DNA of 64,000 bases from Hyphomicrobiales bacterium (GTDB lineage: Bacteria; Pseudomonadota; Alphaproteobacteria; Rhizobiales; Rhizobiaceae), in the NCBI GenBank assembly GCA_900471605.1, contig UCEY01000050.1:16844-80843 (forward strand), written 5' to 3'. Below are positions 1 through 8,858 of this stretch, piece after piece. Positions within the stretch are counted from its first letter, which is position 1. The number at the start of each line of letters is the position of its first letter. The notes beneath the pieces were generated by a model. It searched no databases and was not told where the DNA came from. It saw only the letters and a program-made list of their open reading frames with translations. A program made the translations under genes and the position numbers.

Positions 1-1033
1 CGGCGGTGCTCCTGTCCTGCGGCAGGACATGCAGATCGGGCATGTTGAGGAGAGCGTTCAGCCGCGCATAGGGCTGGAAGGGAAGGAAACGGACATTGGC
101 AAGATGGCCGTAACGAGCCTCGAGCTCCGGTTTCTGCGGCCCGTCCCCGGCGACCACGAAATGGATATGCCGCTCGTCCTCGAGACGTTCGGCCGCGTCG
201 AGAAGAACGTTCAGGCCCTGTTTGGCGCCGATACTGCCCGAATAGAGGACGACGAAATCCTCAGGCCGGAAGCCGAGTTCCGCCCGATAGGGACTGATAT
301 CCTCCATCGGATGGAATTGCCCGAGGTCCACCCAGTTGCGGACCACGGACACCTTTGCGTCCGGCACACCTTTCAGGACGAGGCCTTCGGCCATACGGTT
401 GGAAATGGTGATCAGCCGGTCGAACCTGCCCAGCACGCCGCGCTCGAAAACATGGCCGAGCGCCTTCAGCCAGGGCCTTGAGTTCAGATGCCCGACGGCG
501 AATGCGGCATCGACTTCCATGTCATGGACATGCAGCACGGTGCGCGCGCCGATCAACCTCGCGGCAAGCTGGGCCACGGGGGCCGCAAACAGCGTCGGCT
601 CGACGCAGAAGACCGTTGCCGGACGGCGACGCAGGATCTGCCAGAAGACGACCGGTGCCGAGGTGAGCGCAAAGGACAGCGGCGCGAGCAGACGCCAGAT
701 GCCCCGCATCTTCCGCCGCAGCATCAGCGGCGCCCGCAGCACCGTGATGCGCCCTTCGGCTGTTGCGGAAAAACCATTCCTGTATCCGGGCTGGACCGCC
801 CAGCCGGGATAATGCGGCGGCGTCGTCACCACCGTGACGTCCATGCCCTCGGCGGCCAGGTATTCGGCGATCTCGCCGGTATATTTGCCCACGCCGGCGG
901 TTTCCGGCGCGTAGTTCATCGCATAGACGACCACGCTCTTGCGTGGCGATGTGGCAGCTGCCGTGGCCAGCCCCGGTGCGGCGTCGAACGTTTGTTCGCA
1001 TTCGTCGCTGAGGGGCTGGGCGGCGGCTGTCAT
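1..1033 (-). CDS. WcaI-like glycosyltransferase, family GT4 (3' end outside window)
   Basis: Likely transfers a sugar from a nucleotide-sugar donor to a lipid-linked polysaccharide intermediate at the cytoplasmic face of the inner membrane. The open frame runs from an ATG at 1033 to the left edge without a stop, so 344 codons are visible and the C-terminus is missing. Residues 36-53 contain NYAPETAGVGKYTGE, followed by a TTPPHYPGW segment, both typical of colanic-acid WcaI proteins. A second Rossmann region begins near VVLYSGSIGAKQGL, with the donor-binding domain after it. The start overlaps the fcl stop as TGATG, so it is probably translationally coupled to gmd-fcl. That suggests GDP-fucose as a possible donor. 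The donor choice is inferred from context; the family call is firm. Confidence 0.85.
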   Translation of the reverse strand, partial: MTAAAQPLSDECEQTFDAAPGLATAAATSPRKSVVVYAMNYAPETAGVGKYTGEIAEYLAAEGMDVTVVTTPPHYPGWAVQPGYRNGFSATAEGRITVLRAPLMLRRKMRGIWRLLAPLSFALTSAPVVFWQILRRRPATVFCVEPTLFAAPVAQLAARLIGARTVLHVHDMEVDAAFAVGHLNSRPWLKALGHVFERGVLGRFDRLITISNRMAEGLVLKGVPDAKVSVVRNWVDLGQFHPMEDISPYRAELGFRPEDFVVLYSGSIGAKQGLNVLLDAAERLEDERHIHFVVAGDGPQKPELEARYGHLANVRFLPFQPYARLNALLNMPDLHVLPQDRSTA

Positions 1034-2004
1034 CAGGCAGCATCTCCGCGTTTGCGTTCGAGATACTCGCCCTTGAGGAAGGCCCGATAGGCATCGGTTA
1101 TGCCCTCTTCCAGCCCGATCCGCGGCGACCAGCCGAGCGCCCTGAGCTTGTCGGCACTCATCAGCTTGCGCGGCGTGCCGTCGGGCTTTGTCAGGTCATG
1201 GGCGATATTTCCCTGGAAGCCGACGACCTTGGAGACCAGCTGGGCGAGCTCCAGGATGGTCACGTCCTCGCCGGATCCGACATTGACATGGGTTTCGGCC
1301 GAATAGGTCTTCATCAGGTGGACGCAGGCATCGGCGCAATCGTCGACATGCAGGAATTCGCGGCGCGGCGTGCCCGTGCCCCACACCGTGATGTCCGCGA
1401 GGTGCCCGGTTTTCGCCTCATGCGCCTTGCGGATCAGCGCCGGCATGACATGGCTGGACTTCAGGTCGAAATTGTCGCCGGGGCCATAGAGATTGGTCGG
1501 CATGGCCGAGATGAAGTCATGGCCGTGCTGCTTGCGATAGGCCTGGCAGAGCTTGATGCCGGCGATCTTGGCGATCGCATACCATTCGTTGGTCGATTCC
1601 AGCGGGCCGGTCAGAAGCGATTCCTCGACGATCGGCTGGTCGGCGAATTTCGGATAGATGCAGGAGGAGCCGAGGAACATCAGCTTCTCGACGCCGACCC
1701 TGTGGGCGGCCTCGATGATATTCGCCTCGAGGATGAGGTTGTCGTAGAGGAAATCGGCCGGATAGGTGTCGTTGGCGAGGATGCCGCCGACCTTGGCGGC
1801 AGCCAGGAACACGGCATCCGGGCGGTTCTTCTCCATCCAGGCCTCGACGTCAACCTGACGCGTCAGATCGGCGTCGCCGCGCGTCGCCGTCAGGATCTCG
1901 CAACCTTCCGAGGCCAGACGGCGGACGATCGCCGAGCCGACCATGCCGCGATGCCCCGCGACATAGACCTTTTTTCCCGCAAGGCTGTAGATCGTCTCAG
2001 GCAT
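1033..2004 (-). CDS. fcl: GDP-L-fucose synthase
   Basis: Converts GDP-4-keto-6-deoxymannose to GDP-L-fucose by 3,5-epimerisation and NADPH reduction in the cytosol. The 323-aa product has the family's usual length. The Rossmann motif GHRGMVG is at residues 17-23, SSCIYP at 113-118, and the catalytic YAIAK at 142-146. I chose the ATG at 2004 (MPETIYSL); the frame extends upstream, but the added residues are not family-like. The ATG lies inside the end of gmd (8-nt overlap), and the stop overlaps the next glycosyltransferase start. The three genes therefore form a tight gmd-fcl-GT unit that makes and probably uses GDP-fucose. Confidence 0.96.
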   Translation of the reverse strand: MPETIYSLAGKKVYVAGHRGMVGSAIVRRLASEGCEILTATRGDADLTRQVDVEAWMEKNRPDAVFLAAAKVGGILANDTYPADFLYDNLILEANIIEAAHRVGVEKLMFLGSSCIYPKFADQPIVEESLLTGPLESTNEWYAIAKIAGIKLCQAYRKQHGHDFISAMPTNLYGPGDNFDLKSSHVMPALIRKAHEAKTGHLADITVWGTGTPRREFLHVDDCADACVHLMKTYSAETHVNVGSGEDVTILELAQLVSKVVGFQGNIAHDLTKPDGTPRKLMSADKLRALGWSPRIGLEEGITDAYRAFLKGEYLERKRGDAA

Positions 2005-3100
2005 GGGAGAGCCCCTTGTTGCCGCCCGAGGTCGGAACATTGCGCGCCATGACCTTGAGGTCTTCCCGGACCATTTCGGCGACGAGCTGATCGAGATTGG
2101 TCTCGTGCTTCCAGCCGAGCTTCCGGTGCGCCTTGGTGGGGTCGCCGATCAGAAGGTCGACTTCCGTCGGGCGGAAATAGCGCGGATCGATCGCCACGAC
2201 ACATTCGCCGGATGTCGTGTCGTAGCCCTTTTCGTCGACGCCCTCGCCGCGCCATTCGATCGGCATGCCGACCTTGGCGAAGGCTTTTTCGACGAAGGAG
2301 CGTACCGTATGGGTCTCGCCGGTTGCGAGCACATAGTCGTCCGGCTGGTCCTGCTGGGTCATCAGCCACATGCCGCGCACATATTCGCGGGCATGGCCCC
2401 AGTCGCGCTTGGCATCGAGATTGCCGAGGAAGAGGCGTTCCTGCAGGCCGAGATGGATGGCGGCGGCGGCGCGGGTGATCTTGCGGGTGACGAAGGTCTC
2501 GCCGCGGATCGGGCTTTCGTGGTTGAACAGGATGCCGTTCGAGGCATGCAGGCCATAGGCCTCGCGATAGTTCACGACGATCCAGTAGGCATAGAGCTTG
2601 GCAGCGGCATAGGGCGAGCGCGGGTAGAAGGGGGTCGTCTCGCTCTGGGGAACTTCCTGCACCTTGCCGTAAAGCTCGGAAGTGGAAGCCTGGTAGAAAC
2701 GGGTCTTCTTGGAAAGGCCGAGCAGGCGGATCGCTTCGAGCAGCCGCAGCGTGCCGGTGCCGTCGGCATTGGCGGTATATTCCGGCGTCTCGAACGAGAC
2801 CTGCACGTGGCTCTGGGCCGCCAGATTGTAGATCTCGTCCGGCTGGGTTTCCTGCACCACACGGATAAGATTGGTGGAATCCGTCATGTCGCCGAAATGC
2901 AGCATGAAGCGCGGATCCTCGACATGCGGATCTTCGTAGAGGTGCTCGATGCGGTTGGTGTTGAACGAGGAGGAGCGCCGTTTGATACCATGGACCGTAT
3001 AGCCCTTCGCCAGCAGCAGTTCAGCAAGGTACGCGCCGTCCTGGCCCGTCACCCCGGTGATCAATGCTACCTTGCCGTTGCTCTTCACATTTCCAGTCAT
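1997..3100 (-). CDS. gmd: GDP-mannose 4,6-dehydratase
   Basis: Dehydrates GDP-mannose to GDP-4-keto-6-deoxy-D-mannose, the precursor of GDP-fucose, GDP-rhamnose and related sugars. The 367-aa product is a short-chain dehydrogenase/reductase-fold protein. NAD(P)-binding GVTGQDG is at residues 16-22, STSELYG at 139-145 and catalytic YAAAK at 164-168, all at standard Gmd positions. It heads the gmd-fcl-glycosyltransferase unit and overlaps fcl by 8 nt. No export gene shares the same overlap chain; the tyrosine-kinase gene ends about 290 nt upstream, so gmd may have its own promoter in 3101-3392. Confidence 0.96.
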   Translation of the reverse strand: MTGNVKSNGKVALITGVTGQDGAYLAELLLAKGYTVHGIKRRSSSFNTNRIEHLYEDPHVEDPRFMLHFGDMTDSTNLIRVVQETQPDEIYNLAAQSHVQVSFETPEYTANADGTGTLRLLEAIRLLGLSKKTRFYQASTSELYGKVQEVPQSETTPFYPRSPYAAAKLYAYWIVVNYREAYGLHASNGILFNHESPIRGETFVTRKITRAAAAIHLGLQERLFLGNLDAKRDWGHAREYVRGMWLMTQQDQPDDYVLATGETHTVRSFVEKAFAKVGMPIEWRGEGVDEKGYDTTSGECVVAIDPRYFRPTEVDLLIGDPTKAHRKLGWKHETNLDQLVAEMVREDLKVMARNVPTSGGNKGLSHA

Positions 3101-3392
3101 GATATCCCCCTAACGGAACCCGTCAGTCTTTAAGTGAAACGTGCGCGTCAAAGCGCGCAATGTGCCAGTCGCGAGTGCTGGGAACACCGTTGTGATGCCC
3201 CCCGGAATGCGGCGAATCCGAGACATACAGTGATTCGTACCATTCGGGGCTTATGCCAAACATTGCAGCCAAGCGCTTCAGAAAAGATCATCGGCAGTCG
3301 TCGGGGTCCTTCCTTCTCGTTTCCGTTCTGGTTGGGGTGGAGTGCCGGCCCTACGCGGGCTTTGACCCGGCATCGATAGAACCGGCGCCGGA

Positions 3393-5669
3393 TCAGGACG
3401 TGTCTTCGTGGTAATAGCGCGCATAGCGGGATGCGTAATAATCCGGTGATCCATATCCCTCGTACAGTTTCATCCTGCTGCCATCGACCTTGTTGAGCAT
3501 CACGCCGAGGCACCGGCCGGCGATCTGCGGTTCGGCATTCAAGGTGTCCCTGACCGCCTTTCGGGATGTCCCGCCCCATTCGACGACCATGACGAAGCCG
3601 TCGACGCGTGACGCGACCGCCCTCGCATCGACGACGGGACCGAGCGGCGGCAGGTCGAGAACGATATAGTCGAACTCGGCGCCAAGCTGTGCCAGCAGCC
3701 TCGCCATCGCCGCCGACGCCAGAAGTTCGGACGAATGCGGCATCCGCCGCGTCACCACGGCCGGCAAAAATTTCAGGCCGGTATCGGGATCCGCCAACAT
3801 CACGGAGGCCGGCATCCGGCCCTCCAGCAGGACTTCGAGCAGTCCCTCTTCCGCATGCGAACCGAGCGCCCGTGTCGCGCCCGGATTGCGCAGGTCCGCA
3901 TCGATCAGCAGGACCCTCGCGCTCCTGGCGAGCGCCTGGGCGAAATTCATGGCGATCGTCGACTTCCCCTCGCCCGGCAGCACGGAGACGAAACCGATGA
4001 CCTTGCAGAGTTTGTCGATATGGACGTCTGCCGCGATCCGCGCGCTGCGCAGCGTCTCGGCAAAGGCGGAGGACGGATGCTCGGTTGCAAAACCGGACAT
4101 TTCAGTTTTCCGCCAGACCTCCCCTCTTGCCGGCCCGGCGGGCGGCCTCCTGCCCGGCGGCAGCTCCACCAGCGGTACGGAACCGAGATATTCGAGGCCC
4201 AGAACATCTCTCACCTGTTCGCCGGTGCGGAAGAACCGGTCCCGGAATTCACGAAAAGCCCCGGCCACGCCGCCGGCGGCGCAACCCAGCGCGAGGCAGA
4301 TCGCCAGCACCAGCGACAGCCGCGGCTCGCTCGCACCCGCCGGCGGCACGGCACGGGAAATGACGCGTGCTTCGGTGACGGGGAAGGACTGCTGCTGCAC
4401 GGCCTCCTGATAACGCTGCAGGAAGGTCTGGTAGAGGTTGCGGTAGGTTTCGGCGGCACGTTCGAGTTCCCGCAACTGCACCTGCGTTTCGCCCGCGGCG
4501 ACGCTGACATCGGTAGCGTTGCGGACCCCTTGGGTGATCTGGCGCTCGCGGGACCGCGCGACTTCGAGTTCGCTTTGATAGCTCCGGGCGATCCGCCTCA
4601 GTTCGTCGAACATCAGCCGGTTATATTCCGTCATTTCCTGACGCAGGCGGACGGCCTGGACATGGTCCTGCCCCAGCCGCCTGGAGATCTCGGCCTCCCG
4701 CTTCGACGATTCCAGATATTTTTCGCGCAGCGAGCCGATCACGGAACTCTCCAGCGCATCGGTCACGACCGCATCCGTCTCGCCGCTCGCGATGATGGCC
4801 TCGATGCGGTCGGAGCGGGCCCGGGCTCTGGCGGTGTCGGCCCGTGCCACGATCAGTGCGCTGTTCAATTCGGCAAGCTGCTGGTCGGACACGAGCTTGC
4901 TATTGGCCGTGACAAGGCCGTTGGCGGCGCGAAACCGCTGGACCGCCAGATCCGATTCCAGCGAGCGCTGCCGCAGTTCCTCGATGCGCCGCTGCAGCCA
5001 GTCGCCGGCCCGCCGCGTGGCATCGTATTTGGCATCCAGCTTGTCGGTCAGATAGGCATCGGCGATCGCGTTGGCGACCGCGGCGGCAAGCTGCGGCGAT
5101 GTGGCGGTGTAGGAGATTTCGAGGATATAGGAACGCCCGACGCGCGCTACCTTGAGATTGTCGAGAAGTTTTGCGAGCGCCTGACGGCGTTTCGCCTCGA
5201 TCTGGTCGAGACGCGACTGGCCGTCGCCTCCCAGCCATTGCCTCACGTCGAATATCGACCGCATGGCGGATGCCGCCGCAAGCGCCAGGTTCCGGCGGCC
5301 CGCCATGAAGTCCGGATCATCCTGCAGCTTCAAGCTGTCGATCGCCGACAGGCCGATCGTCTCGGACCGCAGCAGTTCGACCTGGCTGAGGACCGATGCC
5401 TCGTCGTCCAGGACCCCGCCGATCGTCGACAGCTGTTCGACGACCTGCCGGTTGCCGCGGTCGATCAGCACGCTGGTCCTTGCCGTATATCGCGGAATGG
5501 CGGTCAGCATGTAGCCGATGCCGAGTGCCACGAAGACCGCGACGCACAGGCCGGCCACCCGCCACTGCCGCCGGACGATGGCGATCAGGCCATCCAGATC
5601 CAGTTCGAGAACCTCTTCCTCAAGGGGCTCCTGCCGGTGCCGCGTCAGAAAAACAGGCCGCTGGTTCAT
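3393..5669 (-). CDS. Wzc/GumC-type polysaccharide co-polymerase with tyrosine autokinase domain
   Basis: Inner-membrane chain-length and export regulator of polysaccharide assembly fused to a cytoplasmic BY-kinase. The 758-aa product has TM1 at about 38-55, a long coiled-coil periplasmic region, and TM2 at about 450-470. The kinase domain carries Walker A LPGEGKST near 561-570, Walker A' VLLIDADLRNP near 585 and Walker B YIVLDLPPLGP near 670. A tyrosine cluster closes the C-terminus, with seven Tyr in the last 25 residues (the autophosphorylation tail). I chose ATG 5669 (MNQRPVF) over an upstream in-frame TTG. The gene follows the Wza-like gene by 66 nt on the same strand, the usual outer-membrane/inner-membrane export pair. 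The kinase appears complete, unlike the one at 54593-56821. Confidence 0.93.
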   Translation of the reverse strand: MNQRPVFLTRHRQEPLEEEVLELDLDGLIAIVRRQWRVAGLCVAVFVALGIGYMLTAIPRYTARTSVLIDRGNRQVVEQLSTIGGVLDDEASVLSQVELLRSETIGLSAIDSLKLQDDPDFMAGRRNLALAAASAMRSIFDVRQWLGGDGQSRLDQIEAKRRQALAKLLDNLKVARVGRSYILEISYTATSPQLAAAVANAIADAYLTDKLDAKYDATRRAGDWLQRRIEELRQRSLESDLAVQRFRAANGLVTANSKLVSDQQLAELNSALIVARADTARARARSDRIEAIIASGETDAVVTDALESSVIGSLREKYLESSKREAEISRRLGQDHVQAVRLRQEMTEYNRLMFDELRRIARSYQSELEVARSRERQITQGVRNATDVSVAAGETQVQLRELERAAETYRNLYQTFLQRYQEAVQQQSFPVTEARVISRAVPPAGASEPRLSLVLAICLALGCAAGGVAGAFREFRDRFFRTGEQVRDVLGLEYLGSVPLVELPPGRRPPAGPARGEVWRKTEMSGFATEHPSSAFAETLRSARIAADVHIDKLCKVIGFVSVLPGEGKSTIAMNFAQALARSARVLLIDADLRNPGATRALGSHAEEGLLEVLLEGRMPASVMLADPDTGLKFLPAVVTRRMPHSSELLASAAMARLLAQLGAEFDYIVLDLPPLGPVVDARAVASRVDGFVMVVEWGGTSRKAVRDTLNAEPQIAGRCLGVMLNKVDGSRMKLYEGYGSPDYYASRYARYYHEDTS

Positions 5670-5735
5670 CGCGTTGCCCCATCGAGGCCCGCGTTGCGGA
5701 GAACCGATCCCGAGCGGCCGCAAGCGGCCTGAATG

Positions 5736-6920
5736 TCAGTCGCGCCAGGCATCATGGCTGCTCGCAATATCCCGGGTGGAAGCGGTGACCGAATTGAGAA
5801 TGGTGAGGAATTTCACGAGCTCGACCGAATCGGCCGTCGATACATAGAGTACGTCCTTGTCCTGCATGGGGAACTGCTGGACGGCGAAGAAGGCGGCCGG
5901 ATCGCGCAGATTGGCGCGAAAGATCACCGGCACCTCGCGGCCCTTGAAGCGACTGACGTCGACGCCGATATCGCGGAGAAGATCGCGATCCGCGGCGCGG
6001 TAAAGAAGGACCGATCGCGGTTCGGCCTTGTCGTCGATCAGGCCGCCGGCCTTGGCCAAGGCTTCGCCGAGCGAAAGGTCGGAGTCCTCGAAATCAAATC
6101 GTCCGCTTTCGCCGGTCAGGCCGAAGGCGAGGAAGGTCCGGCGATTGCGACCGACGAAGATCGTATCGCCCGGATGGACGTAGATATTCTCCTGCGGACG
6201 ATCGCTCAGCGTCCGGTACGCGACGGTGACGTTGCGGCCGCGACGCTGGAGCGAGACGGTCGCCTCCCCGGCGGGCACGCTCAGGCCGCCGGCCTCGGAA
6301 ATCACGTCGACGATACGTTCGCCGGCGGGGCTGAGCTCGATCTTCTTCGCCTGCTTGACGTCGCCCAGTACGGATGCGCCCATCGACCGGCTCGCCACTG
6401 TCGAGATCACGACCTGCGGCTCGATGGCGCGATTGGCCAGCCGTTCGGCGATATCGAGCTCTACCGCATCGACCGGGCGTCCTGCCGCCCTCACCTTGTT
6501 CGCGTATGGAACGCTCAGCATGCCATCGCGACCGATCGTCTGGTTGGGCAGGGTGATGTAATTGCCCGGGCGGGCACCCGCATCCGCGGGGATGAACAGA
6601 CCGCCGCTTTGCGCCTCGAACACCGAGACCTGAACGACATCGCCGACGCCGAGGGTCAGCGGCGGGGGTGCAGCACCGCCGACGCCGAAACCGGTGCTCA
6701 GGCTCGGCATCGCGGATTTCGGCAGATGGGCCAGGACATTGTGATTGATATCGACAAGCGCGTAGTCGATACCGGCCTTGTTGCCGGTTGTTGCAAAAGC
6801 CTTCACGGTTGCATTGGCTTCAACGGCGCGTGGATCCGGGCCGGACCGCGGAATCCCTGTGCAGCCGGACAGAAACGCACCAACAGCAAGCGCTAGAACC
6901 ACACTCAAAGAACTCAACAT
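5736..6920 (-). CDS. Wza-type polysaccharide export lipoprotein (first copy)
   Basis: Outer-membrane secretin-like channel for capsular or exopolysaccharide. The 394-aa product from ATG 6920 starts with a signal peptide ending in lipobox LSGC, with Cys20 as the lipidated residue. A Poly_export domain follows, with GVGDVVQVSVFEAQSGG near residue 120 and GMLSVPYANKV. Two SLBB-like segments come after it, around IEPQVVIST and VHPGDTIFVG. An upstream TTG at 6941 is in frame, but it would put extra residues before a well-formed signal peptide. It is transcribed with the downstream tyrosine kinase. It differs clearly from the second copy at 17988-19175 and the short copy at 57010-57594. Confidence 0.92.
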   Translation of the reverse strand: MLSSLSVVLALAVGAFLSGCTGIPRSGPDPRAVEANATVKAFATTGNKAGIDYALVDINHNVLAHLPKSAMPSLSTGFGVGGAAPPPLTLGVGDVVQVSVFEAQSGGLFIPADAGARPGNYITLPNQTIGRDGMLSVPYANKVRAAGRPVDAVELDIAERLANRAIEPQVVISTVASRSMGASVLGDVKQAKKIELSPAGERIVDVISEAGGLSVPAGEATVSLQRRGRNVTVAYRTLSDRPQENIYVHPGDTIFVGRNRRTFLAFGLTGESGRFDFEDSDLSLGEALAKAGGLIDDKAEPRSVLLYRAADRDLLRDIGVDVSRFKGREVPVIFRANLRDPAAFFAVQQFPMQDKDVLYVSTADSVELVKFLTILNSVTASTRDIASSHDAWRD

Positions 6921-7234
6921 ACGCCCCGCCACACAACCCAAAGTATGGTATCGGTTTAGCCGGCAAGCGAACCCGGTGATTCTTGGGGGTAAATACCCGG
7001 CGAATCAAAATCCGCGATAGTGTGGCAAATCAACCACATGGATGGTTAATCAATTTTCGTCCACAGAATACATGCGGGACGCCGCTGCAGCTGTCGCACG
7101 GTCTTGTTCAATTCCGAAACCCTCTCACATATGGCCCCGGCGATCCCGTTCAAAAATCCGGAGGCTTCGGACGTTGTTAACACTCCATCGGTCATCCACT
7201 TCTCATTGTCGGCGGGATCGTCCATAGCAGGCGG
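6921..7234. other. Divergent intergenic region with a TGTGG-N8-CCACA inverted repeat
   Basis: A 314-nt gap between the divergently transcribed Wza gene and the phosphatase gene. It is more AT-rich than the flanks around 6985-7060. It contains the inverted repeat TGTGG-caaatcaa-CCACA at 7021-7038, which could be an operator for the export genes. I see no ORF with rhizobial codon use, no tRNA-like fold and no clear sigma-70 hexamers. Confidence 0.4.
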
Positions 7235-8032
7235 ATGGCGGGAAGCATGCGAAATTTGAAGGACTGGTTTTCGAGGCGCCGCCGGGCCGAACCGGTCAGG
7301 CCTCGCCGCCGCCGGATCGACCTCGGCCAGAACCCGCCGCCCTATCCGATCTATGCGATCGGCGACGTGCATGGCTGCCTCGACGAACTCAGGGATGCCG
7401 AGGCGCGCATCGCCCATGACATGGCGGTGAACCATCGTCCCGGAATGGTGGTCCTGCTCGGCGACTATGTCGACCGGGGCCCCGCTTCGGCCCATGTCCT
7501 CGAGCACCTGATCAGACCCAGCCAACACGGCCTGAGGCGGATTCCGCTCTGCGGCAACCATGACGACATTTTTTCGAAGTTCGTGGACGACCCGGAACGT
7601 TATTCGGAATGGCTGGGAATGGGCGGCGAACAGACGCTGCTTTCCTATGGCCTGGACCCGTATGGTCTGGGCACCCGCGGCAAGAGGCAACGCGCCAAGC
7701 TCGGCGATCTGCTGCTGGAAACCGTGCCGGTGCCGCACCGGAAGTTCCTCGCCAATCTTCCCGTCAGCCTCACGGTCGGCAAACTCGTTTTCGTCCATGC
7801 AGGCCTGAGACCGGGCATCCCGCTGCTGCAGCAGAGCGATGAGGACATGCTGTGGATTCGTGAGGCGTTTCTCGCCACGGGACCGCAACTGCCGCTTCTG
7901 GTCGTCCACGGCCATACGCCGCACCCGGAGCCTGACCTAGGGCCCGGCCGGATCGGCATAGACACGGGAGCTTATTATTCCGGCCGGCTGACGGTCCTCA
8001 AGATCGACGGCGGGCGGTTCTCGTTCCTGTAA
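7235..8032 (+). CDS. PPP-family metallophosphatase (serine/threonine or bis-nucleoside type)
   Basis: A two-metal phosphatase of 265 aa. The PPP signature motifs are in order: GDVHG at 43-47, GDYVDRG at 76-82, GNHD at 107-110, then VFVHAG near 188 and VVHGHTPH near 228. This set is shared by bacterial protein phosphatases (PrpA/PrpB-like) and by ApaH-like enzymes, so the substrate cannot be fixed from sequence. The N-terminus is very basic (RRRR near 14 and RPRRRR near 22), possibly for membrane or nucleic-acid contact. A second ATG lies at 7247. The gene is convergent with rkpH and divergent from the Wza and tyrosine-kinase genes, so a role in reversing phosphorylation of the export machinery is possible but unproven. 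Confidence 0.85.
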   Translation: MAGSMRNLKDWFSRRRRAEPVRPRRRRIDLGQNPPPYPIYAIGDVHGCLDELRDAEARIAHDMAVNHRPGMVVLLGDYVDRGPASAHVLEHLIRPSQHGLRRIPLCGNHDDIFSKFVDDPERYSEWLGMGGEQTLLSYGLDPYGLGTRGKRQRAKLGDLLLETVPVPHRKFLANLPVSLTVGKLVFVHAGLRPGIPLLQQSDEDMLWIREAFLATGPQLPLLVVHGHTPHPEPDLGPGRIGIDTGAYYSGRLTVLKIDGGRFSFL

Positions 8033-8045
8033 GACGCCGAGGATT

Positions 8046-8828
8046 TCAGAACCGGCGCCGGTACCACCAGAACAACAGCGGCTTGATCGACGAGCCGAAA
8101 AGCCCGAGCCCCGTGATCGAAAAGCCGAAATAAACCCGTGGCCTGCCGCCATCGATCGCGCGGACGATCCGTTCCGCCACCGCCGTCGCGGTCCAGGGCA
8201 GGACCGTTCCCATGACGATTTTCGCTTCCCGTGGCCGGGTCAGCAATTCCCTCTCGAACTGCGGCGTGATCGTATCCGGTGGGTAACAGATCGAAATGTG
8301 GACGCCGGAGCCTGCGGCCTCCATGCCAAGCGCTTCGGCAAACCCCGTCAACGCCGATTTGGAAGCGCAATAGGCGGCATAACCATAGATACCGATCAGG
8401 GCCGCGCCTGACGACACCATCATGATCCGGCCTTCTCCGCGCGATTTCATACCCTTGTAGACGGCGCGGACGGCATTGGCGGTACCCATGAAGTTGGTTG
8501 TCACCTGCGCGGCAAACGCCTCGCTCGACAGCGTTTCGAAGCTGCCGGGCTCGACAATGCCTGCGCACGTCACCAGCACGTCGCAGGGTCCGAGCGCCGC
8601 TTCCGCTGCGGCGACGGCTGCCGACAGATCGGCCTCGTGGCCGACGTCGACCGCTGCAATATGAATGTCGGCGTCCGAAATCTGCGCCGCCGACAGAAGT
8701 TCCTCGCGGGCTTTTTCAAGCCTTGGGGCATCGCGGGCGATCAGCGTCAGCCGCGCGCCACGCGCGGCATAGAGCCTTGCGACCTCCAGGCCGATACCGC
8801 TCGATCCGCCGGTGACGATGACATGCAT
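8046..8828 (-). CDS. rkpH: RkpH-like short-chain dehydrogenase resembling 3-ketodihydrosphingosine reductase
   Basis: Predicted NADPH-dependent ketoreductase of 260 aa. TGGSSGIG at 6-13 binds the cofactor. TCAG at 87-90 replaces the common NNAG. Ser139/140, Tyr153 and Lys157 (YCASK) form the active site. The segment CYPPDTITPQFERE closely matches the YPPDT-TP signature of eukaryotic and bacterial 3-ketodihydrosphingosine reductases. The C-terminus is hydrophobic and ends in WWYRRRF, suggesting membrane association. The gene lies 30 nt after rkpG on the same strand. In Sinorhizobium the order rkpA-rkpG-rkpH is known and required for K-antigen. The KDSR likeness is my reading of the motifs; the substrate is inferred to be a 3-keto product made by RkpG. 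Confidence 0.87.
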   Translation of the reverse strand: MHVIVTGGSSGIGLEVARLYAARGARLTLIARDAPRLEKAREELLSAAQISDADIHIAAVDVGHEADLSAAVAAAEAALGPCDVLVTCAGIVEPGSFETLSSEAFAAQVTTNFMGTANAVRAVYKGMKSRGEGRIMMVSSGAALIGIYGYAAYCASKSALTGFAEALGMEAAGSGVHISICYPPDTITPQFERELLTRPREAKIVMGTVLPWTATAVAERIVRAIDGGRPRVYFGFSITGLGLFGSSIKPLLFWWYRRRF

Positions 8829-8858
8829 GATCCCGTCCGTCCCGACCTGGCTCGCGGC

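Noticed and set aside
29..1094. Several frames on both strands across the left edge
   Set aside because: They are shadows of the truncated minus-strand glycosyltransferase, whose own frame is open to the edge with clear GT4 motifs.
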